In this document: one piece after another, positions 25,117 to 33,347 of the stretch
Layout: every line of letters starts with the position of its first letter
Numbering within the stretch: position 1 is the stretch's first letter
From: Succinatimonas sp. CAG:777
Lineage (GTDB): Bacteria > Pseudomonadota > Gammaproteobacteria > Enterobacterales > Succinivibrionaceae
Direction: 5' to 3'
DNA: 51,619 nt
Assembly: GCA_000431835.1 (NCBI GenBank)
Contig: HF987922.1
Coordinates: forward strand, 1-51,619
The notes under the pieces: model-generated
Told to the model about the DNA's origin: nothing
Database searches by the model: none
Seen by the model: only the letters and a program-made list of their open reading frames with translations
Position numbers and translations under genes: made by a program

Positions 25117-25518
25117 ATGAAAAAGATTGGTTGCTTAAATTCAGAATTATCATATGTAATCTCAAAATTAGGCCATTTTGATACACTAACTATCGGAGAT
25201 TGTGGATTGCCTGTACCTAAAGGAGTCCAAAGAATCGACCTTGCAGTTACTTACGGAGTTCCTTCATTTGATGATGTATTTAAAGTTGTCGATGCAGAAG
25301 CTAAATTCCAGAAAGTAACTATTGCCTCTGAGGCAAAAGAAGCAAATCCAGCTTTCTACCAAAAGCTCCATGAATGGGCTAAACTCAATGGAGTTGAGGT
25401 TGTAGAAGTACCTCATGAGCAGTTCAAAAAACTATCAGCATCAAGTGTTGCTATAGTAAGAACTGGTGAGTGCAAGCCATTTAGTAATGTTATCTTAGAG
25501 TCAAATGTATCTTTCTAA
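25117..25518 (+). CDS. rbsD: D-ribose pyranase (RbsD/FucU family)
   Basis: A 133-residue RbsD-type mutarotase. The catalytic histidine lies in KLGHFDTLTIGDCGLPVP, a standard family signature near the N-terminus. RbsD speeds conversion of pyranose to furanose forms, supplying the ring form used by ribokinase. It is co-transcribed with the kinase and followed 36 bases later by an AraC-type regulator. The three genes look like one transcript. Confidence 0.85.
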   Translation: MKKIGCLNSELSYVISKLGHFDTLTIGDCGLPVPKGVQRIDLAVTYGVPSFDDVFKVVDAEAKFQKVTIASEAKEANPAFYQKLHEWAKLNGVEVVEVPHEQFKKLSASSVAIVRTGECKPFSNVILESNVSF

Positions 25519-25554
25519 GTCAGGTTTATTTCTTAAGGTCGTCTTTAACTAGAT

Positions 25555-26793
25555 ATGGATGATTCTAAAGAAAAACAACAGAAAATCCTGCCATTGTCAT
25601 ACGGACTGGGACTAGTCAAAGAATTAGTCCCAGTGCCTACTCATATCTTTAAATCAGACAATCACTACTATGAGAAGTTTGATAGAGAAGAAGTCGATGA
25701 ATGGAATGTTCTAAAAACAGACTATGAATTTAGAAAAAAGATCCTAAAAGAAGTCAAAGAAAAGAATATTGTTATCATTAACGAAGAACAACCTGTGTTA
25801 TTTGGTGGCGTTAAGTGTACTGATGACTTATTTTTAGTTATAGGTCCAGTTGTAATTACTCAAGTTGATCAGAATTTTACTAAATTATATGCCTTAAAGC
25901 ATAAAGCTAACAATGTAAGCTTGTTTTACATTGATGTGAAAAAGTTAGCTTCAATTCTTCTGCTAATCTACAGTTCAATTACTGACAAGTACATATTTTT
26001 AAGTGACTTCTTAGATAAGAGCTTTTTAAATGATGAACTTTTAGAGTCTGCTCAAAAGCATGTAGCTAATATCTTTTCAAGGCAGTCCTTAACTAACAGA
26101 CCTCATAATCCTGGTGTATTTGAGGATTCTATTAGATTAGCTATAAAACAAGGTGATGTTGAAGGTTTGAAAAAAGCCCTAAACTCCATCTACGCAAGTA
26201 TGCGTGGCACTCTTGCAAGAACAGAATTAAGATCAGCTAAAAACTTAGCGATAGTTGATATTACTATTGCCACAAGAGCTGCAATTGAAGCTGGTTTGAG
26301 CGTGGAAGAACTTTATGTTATCTCTGATGCTTTTATCATGGAAGTTGAGGATTGCAAGTATCCAAGTGATGCTGCTGCCCTAGCTAGAGCCTGTGCTTTA
26401 AGATGCACTCAGATGGTAGCAAAACATAAACTTGATTTGGAAAAAGGCAATTTGCTTTCTCCTGTAGTATTAAGAGCATGTGACTATATTGACCGTCATC
26501 TTTATGAAAAGTTTAATCTTGAGATAGTAAGTAACAAGCTAAAAGTAAGTTCAAGCCACCTCTCAAAGCTCTTTAAAGAAGAAAAGAAAATGACTCTAGG
26601 AGAGTACGCTCGATTAAGAAAAATTGAAGTTGCTAAAACTCTTCTTGCTACAACTGATAAAAGTATCTCAGATATCGCTTTAATGCTGTCATTTAATTCC
26701 CAAAGCCATTTCGGTCGTGTCTTTATTTCAATTCAGGGTGAGCCTCCTGCTCAGTACAGAAAGAACAACGCTATCCGCGATAACGTTCTTTAA
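25555..26793 (+). CDS. AraC-family transcriptional regulator with large sensory domain
   Basis: A 412-residue protein. The last 100 residues form a double helix-turn-helix of the AraC/XylS type (NLEIVSNKLKVSSSHLSKLF and ISDIALMLSFNSQSHFGRVF). The N-terminal 290 residues are a sensory domain that I cannot place in a named family; it is not the usual cupin arm. The next gene downstream is the ABC operon, and TGACAAnAA repeats lie in between, so this protein probably activates that operon on binding sugar. Only the fold of the C-terminus is certain. Confidence 0.85.
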   Translation: MDDSKEKQQKILPLSYGLGLVKELVPVPTHIFKSDNHYYEKFDREEVDEWNVLKTDYEFRKKILKEVKEKNIVIINEEQPVLFGGVKCTDDLFLVIGPVVITQVDQNFTKLYALKHKANNVSLFYIDVKKLASILLLIYSSITDKYIFLSDFLDKSFLNDELLESAQKHVANIFSRQSLTNRPHNPGVFEDSIRLAIKQGDVEGLKKALNSIYASMRGTLARTELRSAKNLAIVDITIATRAAIEAGLSVEELYVISDAFIMEVEDCKYPSDAAALARACALRCTQMVAKHKLDLEKGNLLSPVVLRACDYIDRHLYEKFNLEIVSNKLKVSSSHLSKLFKEEKKMTLGEYARLRKIEVAKTLLATTDKSISDIALMLSFNSQSHFGRVFISIQGEPPAQYRKNNAIRDNVL

Positions 26794-26939
26794 TCTTACT
26801 AGTAATATTTTCTGAGATTTGTCAGTAATTGTTCCTATCAAAAGACGCAAATGAAATTTTAAATTATTTTCAAATAATATGGTTTTTGATGCTTTAAAAA
26901 ATCAAATTTTCGTAAAAGCAAAATTTAGTGTAGCTACTT

Positions 26940-26955
26940 TGCGATTATTGTCACA
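26940..26955 (+). promoter_or_regulatory. CRP-like site upstream of the ABC/apiose operon
   Basis: TGCGA-N6-TCACA matches nine of the ten core CRP positions. It lies 150 bases before the binding-protein gene and overlaps one arm of the inverted repeat, so CRP and the AraC-type regulator may interact. Confidence 0.6.
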
Positions 26956-26982
26956 AATAAAAAAATTCAAAAAATAAAATGG

Positions 26983-27011
26983 TGACAATAAAAATAGAAT
27001 TCTGACAAAAA
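26983..27011 (+). promoter_or_regulatory. Tandem TGACAAWAA repeats, likely AraC-type operator
   Basis: TGACAATAA (26983-26991) and TGACAAAAA (27003-27011) are direct repeats spaced 20 bases, about two helical turns, as AraC-family dimers prefer. The inverse TTATTGTCA lies upstream at 26945-26953. Assignment to the adjacent regulator is inference. Confidence 0.4.
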
Positions 27012-27104
27012 TTACCTTTACTTCTATCTATAATTTTTTATGTCAAACAAATAAAAATCTGAAAAATATTCAGATTTATAACATAAGAGAGATAGGAGTT
27101 TCCG

Positions 27105-28073
27105 ATGAAGTTATCAAAATTCTGCGCATCAATTGCAATGGTAATGGCTGCTTCAACATTAGCATCTTCAGCAAACGCTGCAGATACTGCAAAACGTTTA
27201 AGCGGAGGTGGTTCAAATATTATGTACGTAATCACCCCATCACATTCAAACCCATTTTTTAAGACTGAGGCTGAAGTTGCAGCAAAGACTGCTAAAGATC
27301 TTGGTTATACCGTAAAAATGGTTTCACATGACGATAGCCCTGTAAAACAGTCAGAACTATTCGAAACTGCTATTTCTGATAAAGCAGCTGCAATTATCTG
27401 TGATAACGCAGGTGCAGATGCTACTGTTTCTGCTGTAAAGAGAGCTTATGACAACAATATTCCAACATTCCTGATTGACCGTGAGATAAATGAGCAAGGT
27501 ATTGCTGTAGCTCAGATTGTTGCAAACAACTATCAAGGAGCTAAGGGCGCTGCTGAAGTATTCGTAGAAGAGATGGAAGAAGAAGGCGAATACGCAGAGT
27601 TATTTGGTATTGACTCAGATACCAACGCAAAGACCAGATCAACTGCTTTCCATGAGGTTATTGACCAATATCCTGATATGAAGATGGTTGCTGTACAGAC
27701 AGCTAACTGGGATCAGAATATGGCTTACTCAAAGATGGAAACCATCTTACAGTCATATCCTAACTTAAAGGGGGTAATTTCAGGTAACGACAACATGGCT
27801 GTAGGTGCCGCTGCTGCTATTAAGGCAGCAGGTAAGACCTTAAAGATCATCGGTGTTGACGGTTCTAACGATGCTCGTGATGAGATCATCGCTGGTAACA
27901 TGACCGCTACTGCAATGCAACCTGCTGCTCTAATCGCTGAGATGGCTGTAAAACAGGCTGATCAGTACTTAAAGACAGGCTCAACTGGTAAGAGCGAAAA
28001 GCAGCTTATTGATTGTGTAATTATCACCAAAGATAACGCTAAGAAGTTAAACAACTTCTCTATCTCCAAGTAA
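27105..28073 (+). CDS. Periplasmic sugar-binding protein (RbsB-like), D-apiose candidate
   Basis: A 322-residue type I periplasmic binding protein. Residues 1-25 are a clear signal peptide ending SANA. The mature part has the RbsB fold, with NPFFKTEAEVA near the start and IIGVDGSNDARDEI later. It would deliver sugar to the ATPase and permease encoded two and three genes downstream. The operon's enzymes point to D-apiose; ribose is the alternative, given the rbsK-rbsD pair nearby. A stable hairpin follows the stop codon. Confidence 0.8.
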   Translation: MKLSKFCASIAMVMAASTLASSANAADTAKRLSGGGSNIMYVITPSHSNPFFKTEAEVAAKTAKDLGYTVKMVSHDDSPVKQSELFETAISDKAAAIICDNAGADATVSAVKRAYDNNIPTFLIDREINEQGIAVAQIVANNYQGAKGAAEVFVEEMEEEGEYAELFGIDSDTNAKTRSTAFHEVIDQYPDMKMVAVQTANWDQNMAYSKMETILQSYPNLKGVISGNDNMAVGAAAAIKAAGKTLKIIGVDGSNDARDEIIAGNMTATAMQPAALIAEMAVKQADQYLKTGSTGKSEKQLIDCVIITKDNAKKLNNFSISK

Positions 28074-28081
28074 GTAAATAC

Positions 28082-28107
28082 GGTGCGTCACGGTTCTGTG
28101 GCGCATC
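28082..28107 (+). other. Intercistronic hairpin after the binding-protein gene
   Basis: A 10-bp stem with two G-U pairs (28082-28091 with 28098-28107) has no T-run. Such hairpins commonly protect the 3' end of binding-protein mRNA and lower expression of downstream membrane genes. Confidence 0.5.
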
Positions 28108-28176
28108 TTAAGTAAATTATAAAAAACTGTTTTTTAAGGACAGAAGGCTATTTTTGTCTCAAAAAAGGAGTTCATC

Positions 28177-28818
28177 ATGTCAAAAAGTCGCATTGTAGGT
28201 GCTGTTATAGCTGTTTTTGTAGTGATTTATGCAGCATTGAGTGCAACTGTAGTAAAAGAAGGTCAGGAAGCTACCTTAACAGGTGAAGTTGCTTTTGATC
28301 CAACCACTGTTGCAACTAAGTTCTGGGAAGAAAAATCTGCTGAGTATTTTGAAGCAAATGCGGTTGATTTAGCCCAGTTACTAACAGAGGCAAATGGTGA
28401 TTTTTCAAGTGTTGCTGCTAAGTATGGTCACTATTCAATGGGAGATCAGGGCGAACTTTCATTCATCGTAAAAGGTACTGGTACTGTTGATTCTGTAAAG
28501 AACAAATTACGTTCAGGCTATATCGCATTTACCCTTGATGGAAATGTAACCGATGTTAAGACCAGATTACAAATCGGTCCTGTTTACAAAGGTTCTGCTG
28601 TTAGAGATTCAATTAGCTTAATTAGCTACAAAGATTACAAAAACCAAATTGAATGGGCTGAAGTATCAGTTGCATTTCACAACCTAATTACCAAGGAAAT
28701 CTTAAGCCAGATTGATATGAATACCCTTGAAGGCAAAAAGATTGAGTTCACTGGTTGCTTTACGGTTGCAAGAGCAGATCTGCTCCAGATAACACCTGTA
28801 AAACTATCAGTTAAGTAG
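28177..28818 (+). CDS. DUF2291-family membrane-anchored protein
   Basis: A 213-residue protein with one N-terminal hydrophobic segment (IVGAVIAVFVVIYAALSATVV) and a periplasmic body containing AFDPTTVATKFWEEK and IGPVYKGSAVRD, typical of the DUF2291 family. The family has no established function but recurs beside ribose-type ABC transporters. Its place between the binding protein and the ATPase suggests an accessory role in uptake, perhaps as a periplasmic factor held at the inner membrane. AAGGAG precedes the ATG. Confidence 0.75.
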   Translation: MSKSRIVGAVIAVFVVIYAALSATVVKEGQEATLTGEVAFDPTTVATKFWEEKSAEYFEANAVDLAQLLTEANGDFSSVAAKYGHYSMGDQGELSFIVKGTGTVDSVKNKLRSGYIAFTLDGNVTDVKTRLQIGPVYKGSAVRDSISLISYKDYKNQIEWAEVSVAFHNLITKEILSQIDMNTLEGKKIEFTGCFTVARADLLQITPVKLSVK

Positions 28819-28830
28819 TGGGAGTTGGCA

Positions 28831-30366
28831 ATGAGCAACGAGAACGAAGAGATTTATTTACATGCCGAGAAGATAGACAAGATCTATCCTGGCACCAAAG
28901 CGCTTGATCAGGTTTCTTTCGATATCAAACGTGGCAAGGTAAATGTTCTTATCGGTGAGAATGGTGCTGGTAAGTCAACCTTGATGCGTATCATCGCTGG
29001 TATTGAAAAGCCATCAGCTGGCAAGCTTTATCTTCAGGGAAAAGAAGTTGAATTTAATTCAACAGTAGATGCAAGAGCTCACGGTATTGCCATCATTCAC
29101 CAGGAGTTATGCCTATTCCCTAATATGACAGTTTTCCAGAACCTGTTTATGGCATCTGAGCGAACCAAAGGTGGTGTCTTAGATGATGCTGAACACAGAA
29201 AGTTAGCAAAACAGGTTTTAGCAAGACTTAACTATCCAATCGATCCTGACACTATGGTAGGTGATCTACGCGTAGGTCAGCAACAGATGATTGAGATTGC
29301 AAGAAATCTTCTGATCCCAAATCTTAAGATTTTAATCATGGATGAGCCTACATCATCACTGTCAGAACAGGAAGTTGATGTGCTGTTCAACATCATGAGA
29401 GAACTTACTGCAACAGGTATTTCTATTGTGTACATCTCTCACCGTCTAGAAGAGTTAATGCGTATCGGTGACTTCGTAACAATCTTCCGTGACGGTAAGT
29501 TAGTTGCAGATGCTGCTGTGAAAGACATTGATGTGCCATGGATTGTTAAGCAGATGGTAGGCGAAGGTAAGAGCTACCCTAAACGTGATGTTGCTGTTGA
29601 TTGGGACAAGCAAGAGAACGTTTTAGAGGTAAAAAACTTATCTCTTCCAAAGAACGGTGGTGGTTACCTACTAAACAATGTTTCTTTCAACCTAAAGAAA
29701 GGTGAAATCTTAGGTATCTATGGTCTTCTAGGTGCAGGTAGAACTGAAATCTTTGAATGCATCATGGGTATGAGACCAAACCATACTGGTGACATCATTT
29801 TGAACGGCAAAAAGATTGAGATTCAATCTGTAGCTGATCAGATTGATAAAGGTTTTGCTTGGCTTCCTGAAGATAGACAGAGAGAAGGTTTGGTTCAAAC
29901 CATGAGCATCGCTAAGAATATTGCTCTGTCAAACATCGGTAAGTACACCAATCCTTTAGGCCTTATTGATAAGAGCAAGGAAGATGCAGCCGAAGCTGAA
30001 ATGATTAAGGATGTTCATATCAAGGTAGCTGATAAGGATCTTCCAATTCTATCTCTATCTGGCGGTAACCAGCAGAAGGTTGTTTTTGCAAAAGGTGCTT
30101 TGACTAATCCTCAGATCATGCTTTTGGATGAGCCTTCACGAGGTATTGATATTGGCGCTAAGACAGAAATCTTCCACCTTATTTACCAGTATGCAAAGAG
30201 AGGTGTTTCTTTACTAGTTATTTCATCAGAACTTGAGGAAATTATCGCTATTGCAGACAGGATCCTGGTTCTATCAAACGGTATTAAGACAGCGGAGTTA
30301 GCCGGTGATGATATTACTCAGGACAACTTGGTAAAAGCTTCATACATGGGCCATAAAGCAAACTAA
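28831..30366 (+). CDS. Sugar ABC transporter ATP-binding protein (RbsA-like)
   Basis: A 511-residue protein with two fused ABC domains, as in RbsA/AraG. The first domain has GENGAGKSTLMRI (Walker A), a signature-like LRVGQQQMIEIARNL and LIMDEPTSSL (Walker B). The second has a degenerate Walker A (GLLGAGRTEI), the signature LSGGNQQKV and LLDEPSRGID. This asymmetry is usual in the family. The ATG at 28831 has GGGAG ahead; a TTG two codons earlier is not needed. It energises uptake of the sugar captured by the binding protein. Confidence 0.92.
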   Translation: MSNENEEIYLHAEKIDKIYPGTKALDQVSFDIKRGKVNVLIGENGAGKSTLMRIIAGIEKPSAGKLYLQGKEVEFNSTVDARAHGIAIIHQELCLFPNMTVFQNLFMASERTKGGVLDDAEHRKLAKQVLARLNYPIDPDTMVGDLRVGQQQMIEIARNLLIPNLKILIMDEPTSSLSEQEVDVLFNIMRELTATGISIVYISHRLEELMRIGDFVTIFRDGKLVADAAVKDIDVPWIVKQMVGEGKSYPKRDVAVDWDKQENVLEVKNLSLPKNGGGYLLNNVSFNLKKGEILGIYGLLGAGRTEIFECIMGMRPNHTGDIILNGKKIEIQSVADQIDKGFAWLPEDRQREGLVQTMSIAKNIALSNIGKYTNPLGLIDKSKEDAAEAEMIKDVHIKVADKDLPILSLSGGNQQKVVFAKGALTNPQIMLLDEPSRGIDIGAKTEIFHLIYQYAKRGVSLLVISSELEEIIAIADRILVLSNGIKTAELAGDDITQDNLVKASYMGHKAN

Positions 30367-30386
30367 GGTATTTGGAGAATTAAAAA

Positions 30387-31409
30387 ATGAATAAAAATGA
30401 TGTAATCATGACAATCCTTAAAGGTCGTACCTTAATTGTGCTGACCTTGTTAGTAATCTTTTTCTCATTGGCTAGTGAATCATTCTTTACTAGCCAGTCA
30501 TTACTGTTAATTGCAAAGCACGTAGCTTTATACGGTATCTTAGGTATCGGTATGACCTATGTGTTGGTAACTGGCGGTATTGATTTGTCTGTAGGCTCTG
30601 TAGTTGGTCTGTCAGGCATGGTAGCAGGTTTACTTATCAATCATGGTTTTACCATCTTCGGTTACACCATATACTTCTCAGTTCCTGTAATTGTTCTGAT
30701 TGCTGTTGCAATTGGTGTAATTGTAGGTGCGATTAACGGTTTTATCATCACCAAGTTTGCAGTAGCTCCATTCATTGCAACCTTAGGCATGATGTACATC
30801 GCTCGTGGTGCTGCGAACTTAACTTCAAACGGTGCAACCTTCCCTAACCTGGTTGGTAAAGAGGCATTAGGCAACACTGGTTTTGAAATCTTTGGTCGTG
30901 ACCTTGGTGGTTTCCCTGTTGCTGTAATGATTCTGATTGTGATTGCAATTATCGCTGCAGTTATCCTACGTAAGACCCCATTTGGATGGCACATCTTAGC
31001 AATCGGTGGTAATGAGCGCGCAGCTAAGTTATCAGGTGTTCATGTAGATAACGACAAGATTTACGTATATATGTTCTCTGGTGCTTGTGCAGCTATCGTA
31101 GGTATCATCGCAACTTCTCAGTTAGTGGCATCTCACCCAATGACAGGTAACACCTGGGAAATGAACGCTATCGCAGCTGCTGTATTAGGCGGTACTTCCC
31201 TGATGGGAGGTGTTGGTACCATCGTTGGTACTGTTATCGGTGCTTTCATCATCGGTGTTATCTCAGACGGTATGGTTATGTGCGGTGTTTCTGAGTTCTG
31301 GCAGATGATTATCAAGGGCTTAGTAATCGTATTAGCTGTAATCATTGACCAGTATCAGCGCGCTCTTCAGGCTCGTATGGCACTACAGGCTCGTAATGAG
31401 AATAAATAA
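30387..31409 (+). CDS. Sugar ABC transporter permease (RbsC-like)
   Basis: A 340-residue inner-membrane protein with about nine or ten hydrophobic segments. Family hallmarks are GIGMTYVLVTGGIDLSVGSVVG early, the INGFIITKFAVAPFIATLGMM stretch and AAAVLGGTSLMGGVGTIVG late in the protein, the loop that meets the ATPase. It forms the channel of the transporter as a homodimer. It is 20 bases after the ATPase gene and 14 before the EIIA-like gene. Confidence 0.93.
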   Translation: MNKNDVIMTILKGRTLIVLTLLVIFFSLASESFFTSQSLLLIAKHVALYGILGIGMTYVLVTGGIDLSVGSVVGLSGMVAGLLINHGFTIFGYTIYFSVPVIVLIAVAIGVIVGAINGFIITKFAVAPFIATLGMMYIARGAANLTSNGATFPNLVGKEALGNTGFEIFGRDLGGFPVAVMILIVIAIIAAVILRKTPFGWHILAIGGNERAAKLSGVHVDNDKIYVYMFSGACAAIVGIIATSQLVASHPMTGNTWEMNAIAAAVLGGTSLMGGVGTIVGTVIGAFIIGVISDGMVMCGVSEFWQMIIKGLVIVLAVIIDQYQRALQARMALQARNENK

Positions 31410-31423
31410 GGGGGATTTAGAGG

Positions 31424-31903
31424 ATGTTCTTTAGAGAAAAAGGCGAGGCCATCCTCGCCGCCCTAAGCGGAAAGGTTATTTCAATTGCTGATGTTGATAG
31501 CCCTATTTTTGCAGGCAAGGTTGTAGGTGACGGTGTAGCAATTATACCTACAGATGATACAGCGTTATCACCTATCTCTGGAGTGATTTCCTTTGTAGGA
31601 GAGCAAAAGCACTCATTTGGTATTACAGGTTATGACGGAGTGGAGATTTTAATCCACTTAGGAATAGGCACTGTAGCTTTAAATGGTGAAGGTTTTGAAC
31701 CATTGATTTCAAAAGGAGATCAGGTAGTAGCAGGACAACCTATCTGTAAGGTTAACTGGGAGACTGTAAAAGCTCACAACATGGATACGACATCTCCTGT
31801 GATTATCACATCAAGCTCAATGGATAACATTAAGCGTTTAACTATCACAGAAGGTCAAGTACAGGCTGGTAAGTCAGTTTGCATGAGATACATAAACAAA
31901 TAA
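31424..31903 (+). CDS. Free-standing EIIA-Glc-like PTS protein in an ABC operon
   Basis: A 159-residue single-domain protein of the glucose-type EIIA family. Both active-site histidines are present: His63 in QKHSFGI (Crr His75) and His78 in ILIHLGIGTV (Crr His90), with identical 15-residue spacing. The core GKVVGDGVAIIPTDD and GEGFEPLISKGDQV also match. It is not fused to a PTS permease, and none is in the window. Given that EIIA-Glc binds MalK and sugar permeases in E. coli, a regulatory role on the adjacent transporters is likely. It is presumably not the housekeeping Crr. Confidence 0.88.
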   Translation: MFFREKGEAILAALSGKVISIADVDSPIFAGKVVGDGVAIIPTDDTALSPISGVISFVGEQKHSFGITGYDGVEILIHLGIGTVALNGEGFEPLISKGDQVVAGQPICKVNWETVKAHNMDTTSPVIITSSSMDNIKRLTITEGQVQAGKSVCMRYINK

Positions 31904-31941
31904 TAAAACAACATAGTTAAAAAACTATAAGGAAAGGCATC

Positions 31942-33345
31942 ATGACAGCTCATATTAAATTAGGTTTTGTTCCAACTCGCCGTAGTGTTTTTAGTGCTCC
32001 AGATGCATTGAAATATCGCGATTTGACAGCAAAAAGATTGACCGAATTGGGGGTCGATTTTGTAGATATCACTGATATCAATGACGAAGGTCTTCTATTT
32101 GCTGATGAGGACGTGCAGAAGATTGCTGATAAATTCCGCAAAGAAAAGGTAGATGGCATTATTTTAGCTCACTGCAATTTCGGAACAGAGTATGTCTGCG
32201 CAAGATTGGCAAAAGAACTTAACTTGCCAGTTCTATTGTGGGGGCCATTAGATGAGCGTCCACTTCCTGATGGAAGACGTTTACGTGACACTCAGTGTGG
32301 TCTTTTTGCTACAGGCAAAGTGTTACGTCGTTTCAATGTCAAATTCACTTATTTAACCAACTGCAGATTATCAGATCCCGTATTTGAGCGTGGTATTCAT
32401 GACTTTGAAGCAGTATGTAACGTTGTAAGAACATTTAGACATATCAGAATTCTACAGATGGGCCCACGTCCATTCGATTTTTGGACAACTATGTGCAACG
32501 AAGGCGAGTTATTGGAGAAATTCAATATTCAATTATCACCTATTCCTTTATCTGAGTTAGTTGCAGAAGTTCGTCGTATTGAAAAGGCAAATGAAGCTCA
32601 AGAGGAATTACAGTTCTTGCAAGATAACACTGTAATTAAGATTGCAAAACCTAAGGTAGCAACAGTTGCAGCTTTAGCTCATGCCATGAAGAATCTTGTG
32701 GATAAGTACGGTTGTAATGCAGGTGCAATTCAGTGCTGGACTGCTCTGCAGGGTGAGCTTGGCATTATGCCATGTGCAGCTAATGCAATCTTAAATGACA
32801 TGGGTATTCCTGTTGTATGTGAGACCGACATCCATGGAGCAATCACCGCATTATTAGCAGAAGCTGCTGTAATGAACAGAAGCAGGGGCTTCTTTGCTGA
32901 CTGGACCGTTCGTCATCCTGATAATCCAAATGGAGAGTTATTACAGCACTGTGGTCCATGGCCATTCTCTGTTGCTAAAGAGAAGCCTGAACTTACCTGC
33001 CCAATTGCTTTCCCTGATGAAGGTTCTTTATCAGCTGAGGCAAAATCAGGAAACAAACTTACCTTAACTCGTTTTGATGGTGATAACGGTGAGTACTCAT
33101 TACTTTTAGGTAATGCTAAGAGTGTAGAAGGACCAAAGATTTTAGGTACCTACATGTGGGTTGAGGTTGAGAACATTAAGCGTCTTGAAGAGAAGATTGT
33201 TACCGGCCCATATATCCACCACTGTGTAGGTGTTTATGAGGATGTTGTTCCAATTTTATATGAAGCTTGTAAGTATATCGGCATTAAGGCTGATTTATAT
33301 GACCCTATTGAAGAACAGGTTAAAGCTTATCTACGTGGAGAATAA
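31942..33345 (+). CDS. L-fucose-isomerase-like sugar isomerase, probable D-apiose isomerase
   Basis: A 467-residue protein of the fucose/arabinose isomerase superfamily. Likely metal ligands are Glu294 (VCETDIHGA), Asp320 (FFADWTV) and His426/427 (YIHHCVG). In the non-oxidative apiose route an enzyme of this kind converts D-apiose to D-apulose. Here it lies 2 bases before the split transketolase and upstream of a ketose kinase, the order expected for that route. An isomerase for another pentose cannot be excluded, though the branched-sugar reading fits all neighbours. Confidence 0.75.
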   Translation: MTAHIKLGFVPTRRSVFSAPDALKYRDLTAKRLTELGVDFVDITDINDEGLLFADEDVQKIADKFRKEKVDGIILAHCNFGTEYVCARLAKELNLPVLLWGPLDERPLPDGRRLRDTQCGLFATGKVLRRFNVKFTYLTNCRLSDPVFERGIHDFEAVCNVVRTFRHIRILQMGPRPFDFWTTMCNEGELLEKFNIQLSPIPLSELVAEVRRIEKANEAQEELQFLQDNTVIKIAKPKVATVAALAHAMKNLVDKYGCNAGAIQCWTALQGELGIMPCAANAILNDMGIPVVCETDIHGAITALLAEAAVMNRSRGFFADWTVRHPDNPNGELLQHCGPWPFSVAKEKPELTCPIAFPDEGSLSAEAKSGNKLTLTRFDGDNGEYSLLLGNAKSVEGPKILGTYMWVEVENIKRLEEKIVTGPYIHHCVGVYEDVVPILYEACKYIGIKADLYDPIEEQVKAYLRGE

Positions 33346-33347
33346 AA

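Larger units (their letters stand above)
26794..27104 (+). promoter_or_regulatory. Control region of the ABC/apiose operon
   Basis: A 311-base AT-rich gap. It contains a CRP-like site (26940-26955), a 10-bp inverted repeat (TTATTGTCAC at 26945-26954, GTGACAATAA at 26982-26991) and a further TGACAAAAA at 27003-27011. The start of the binding-protein gene is preceded by GGAG. No ORF is seen here. Confidence 0.6.
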
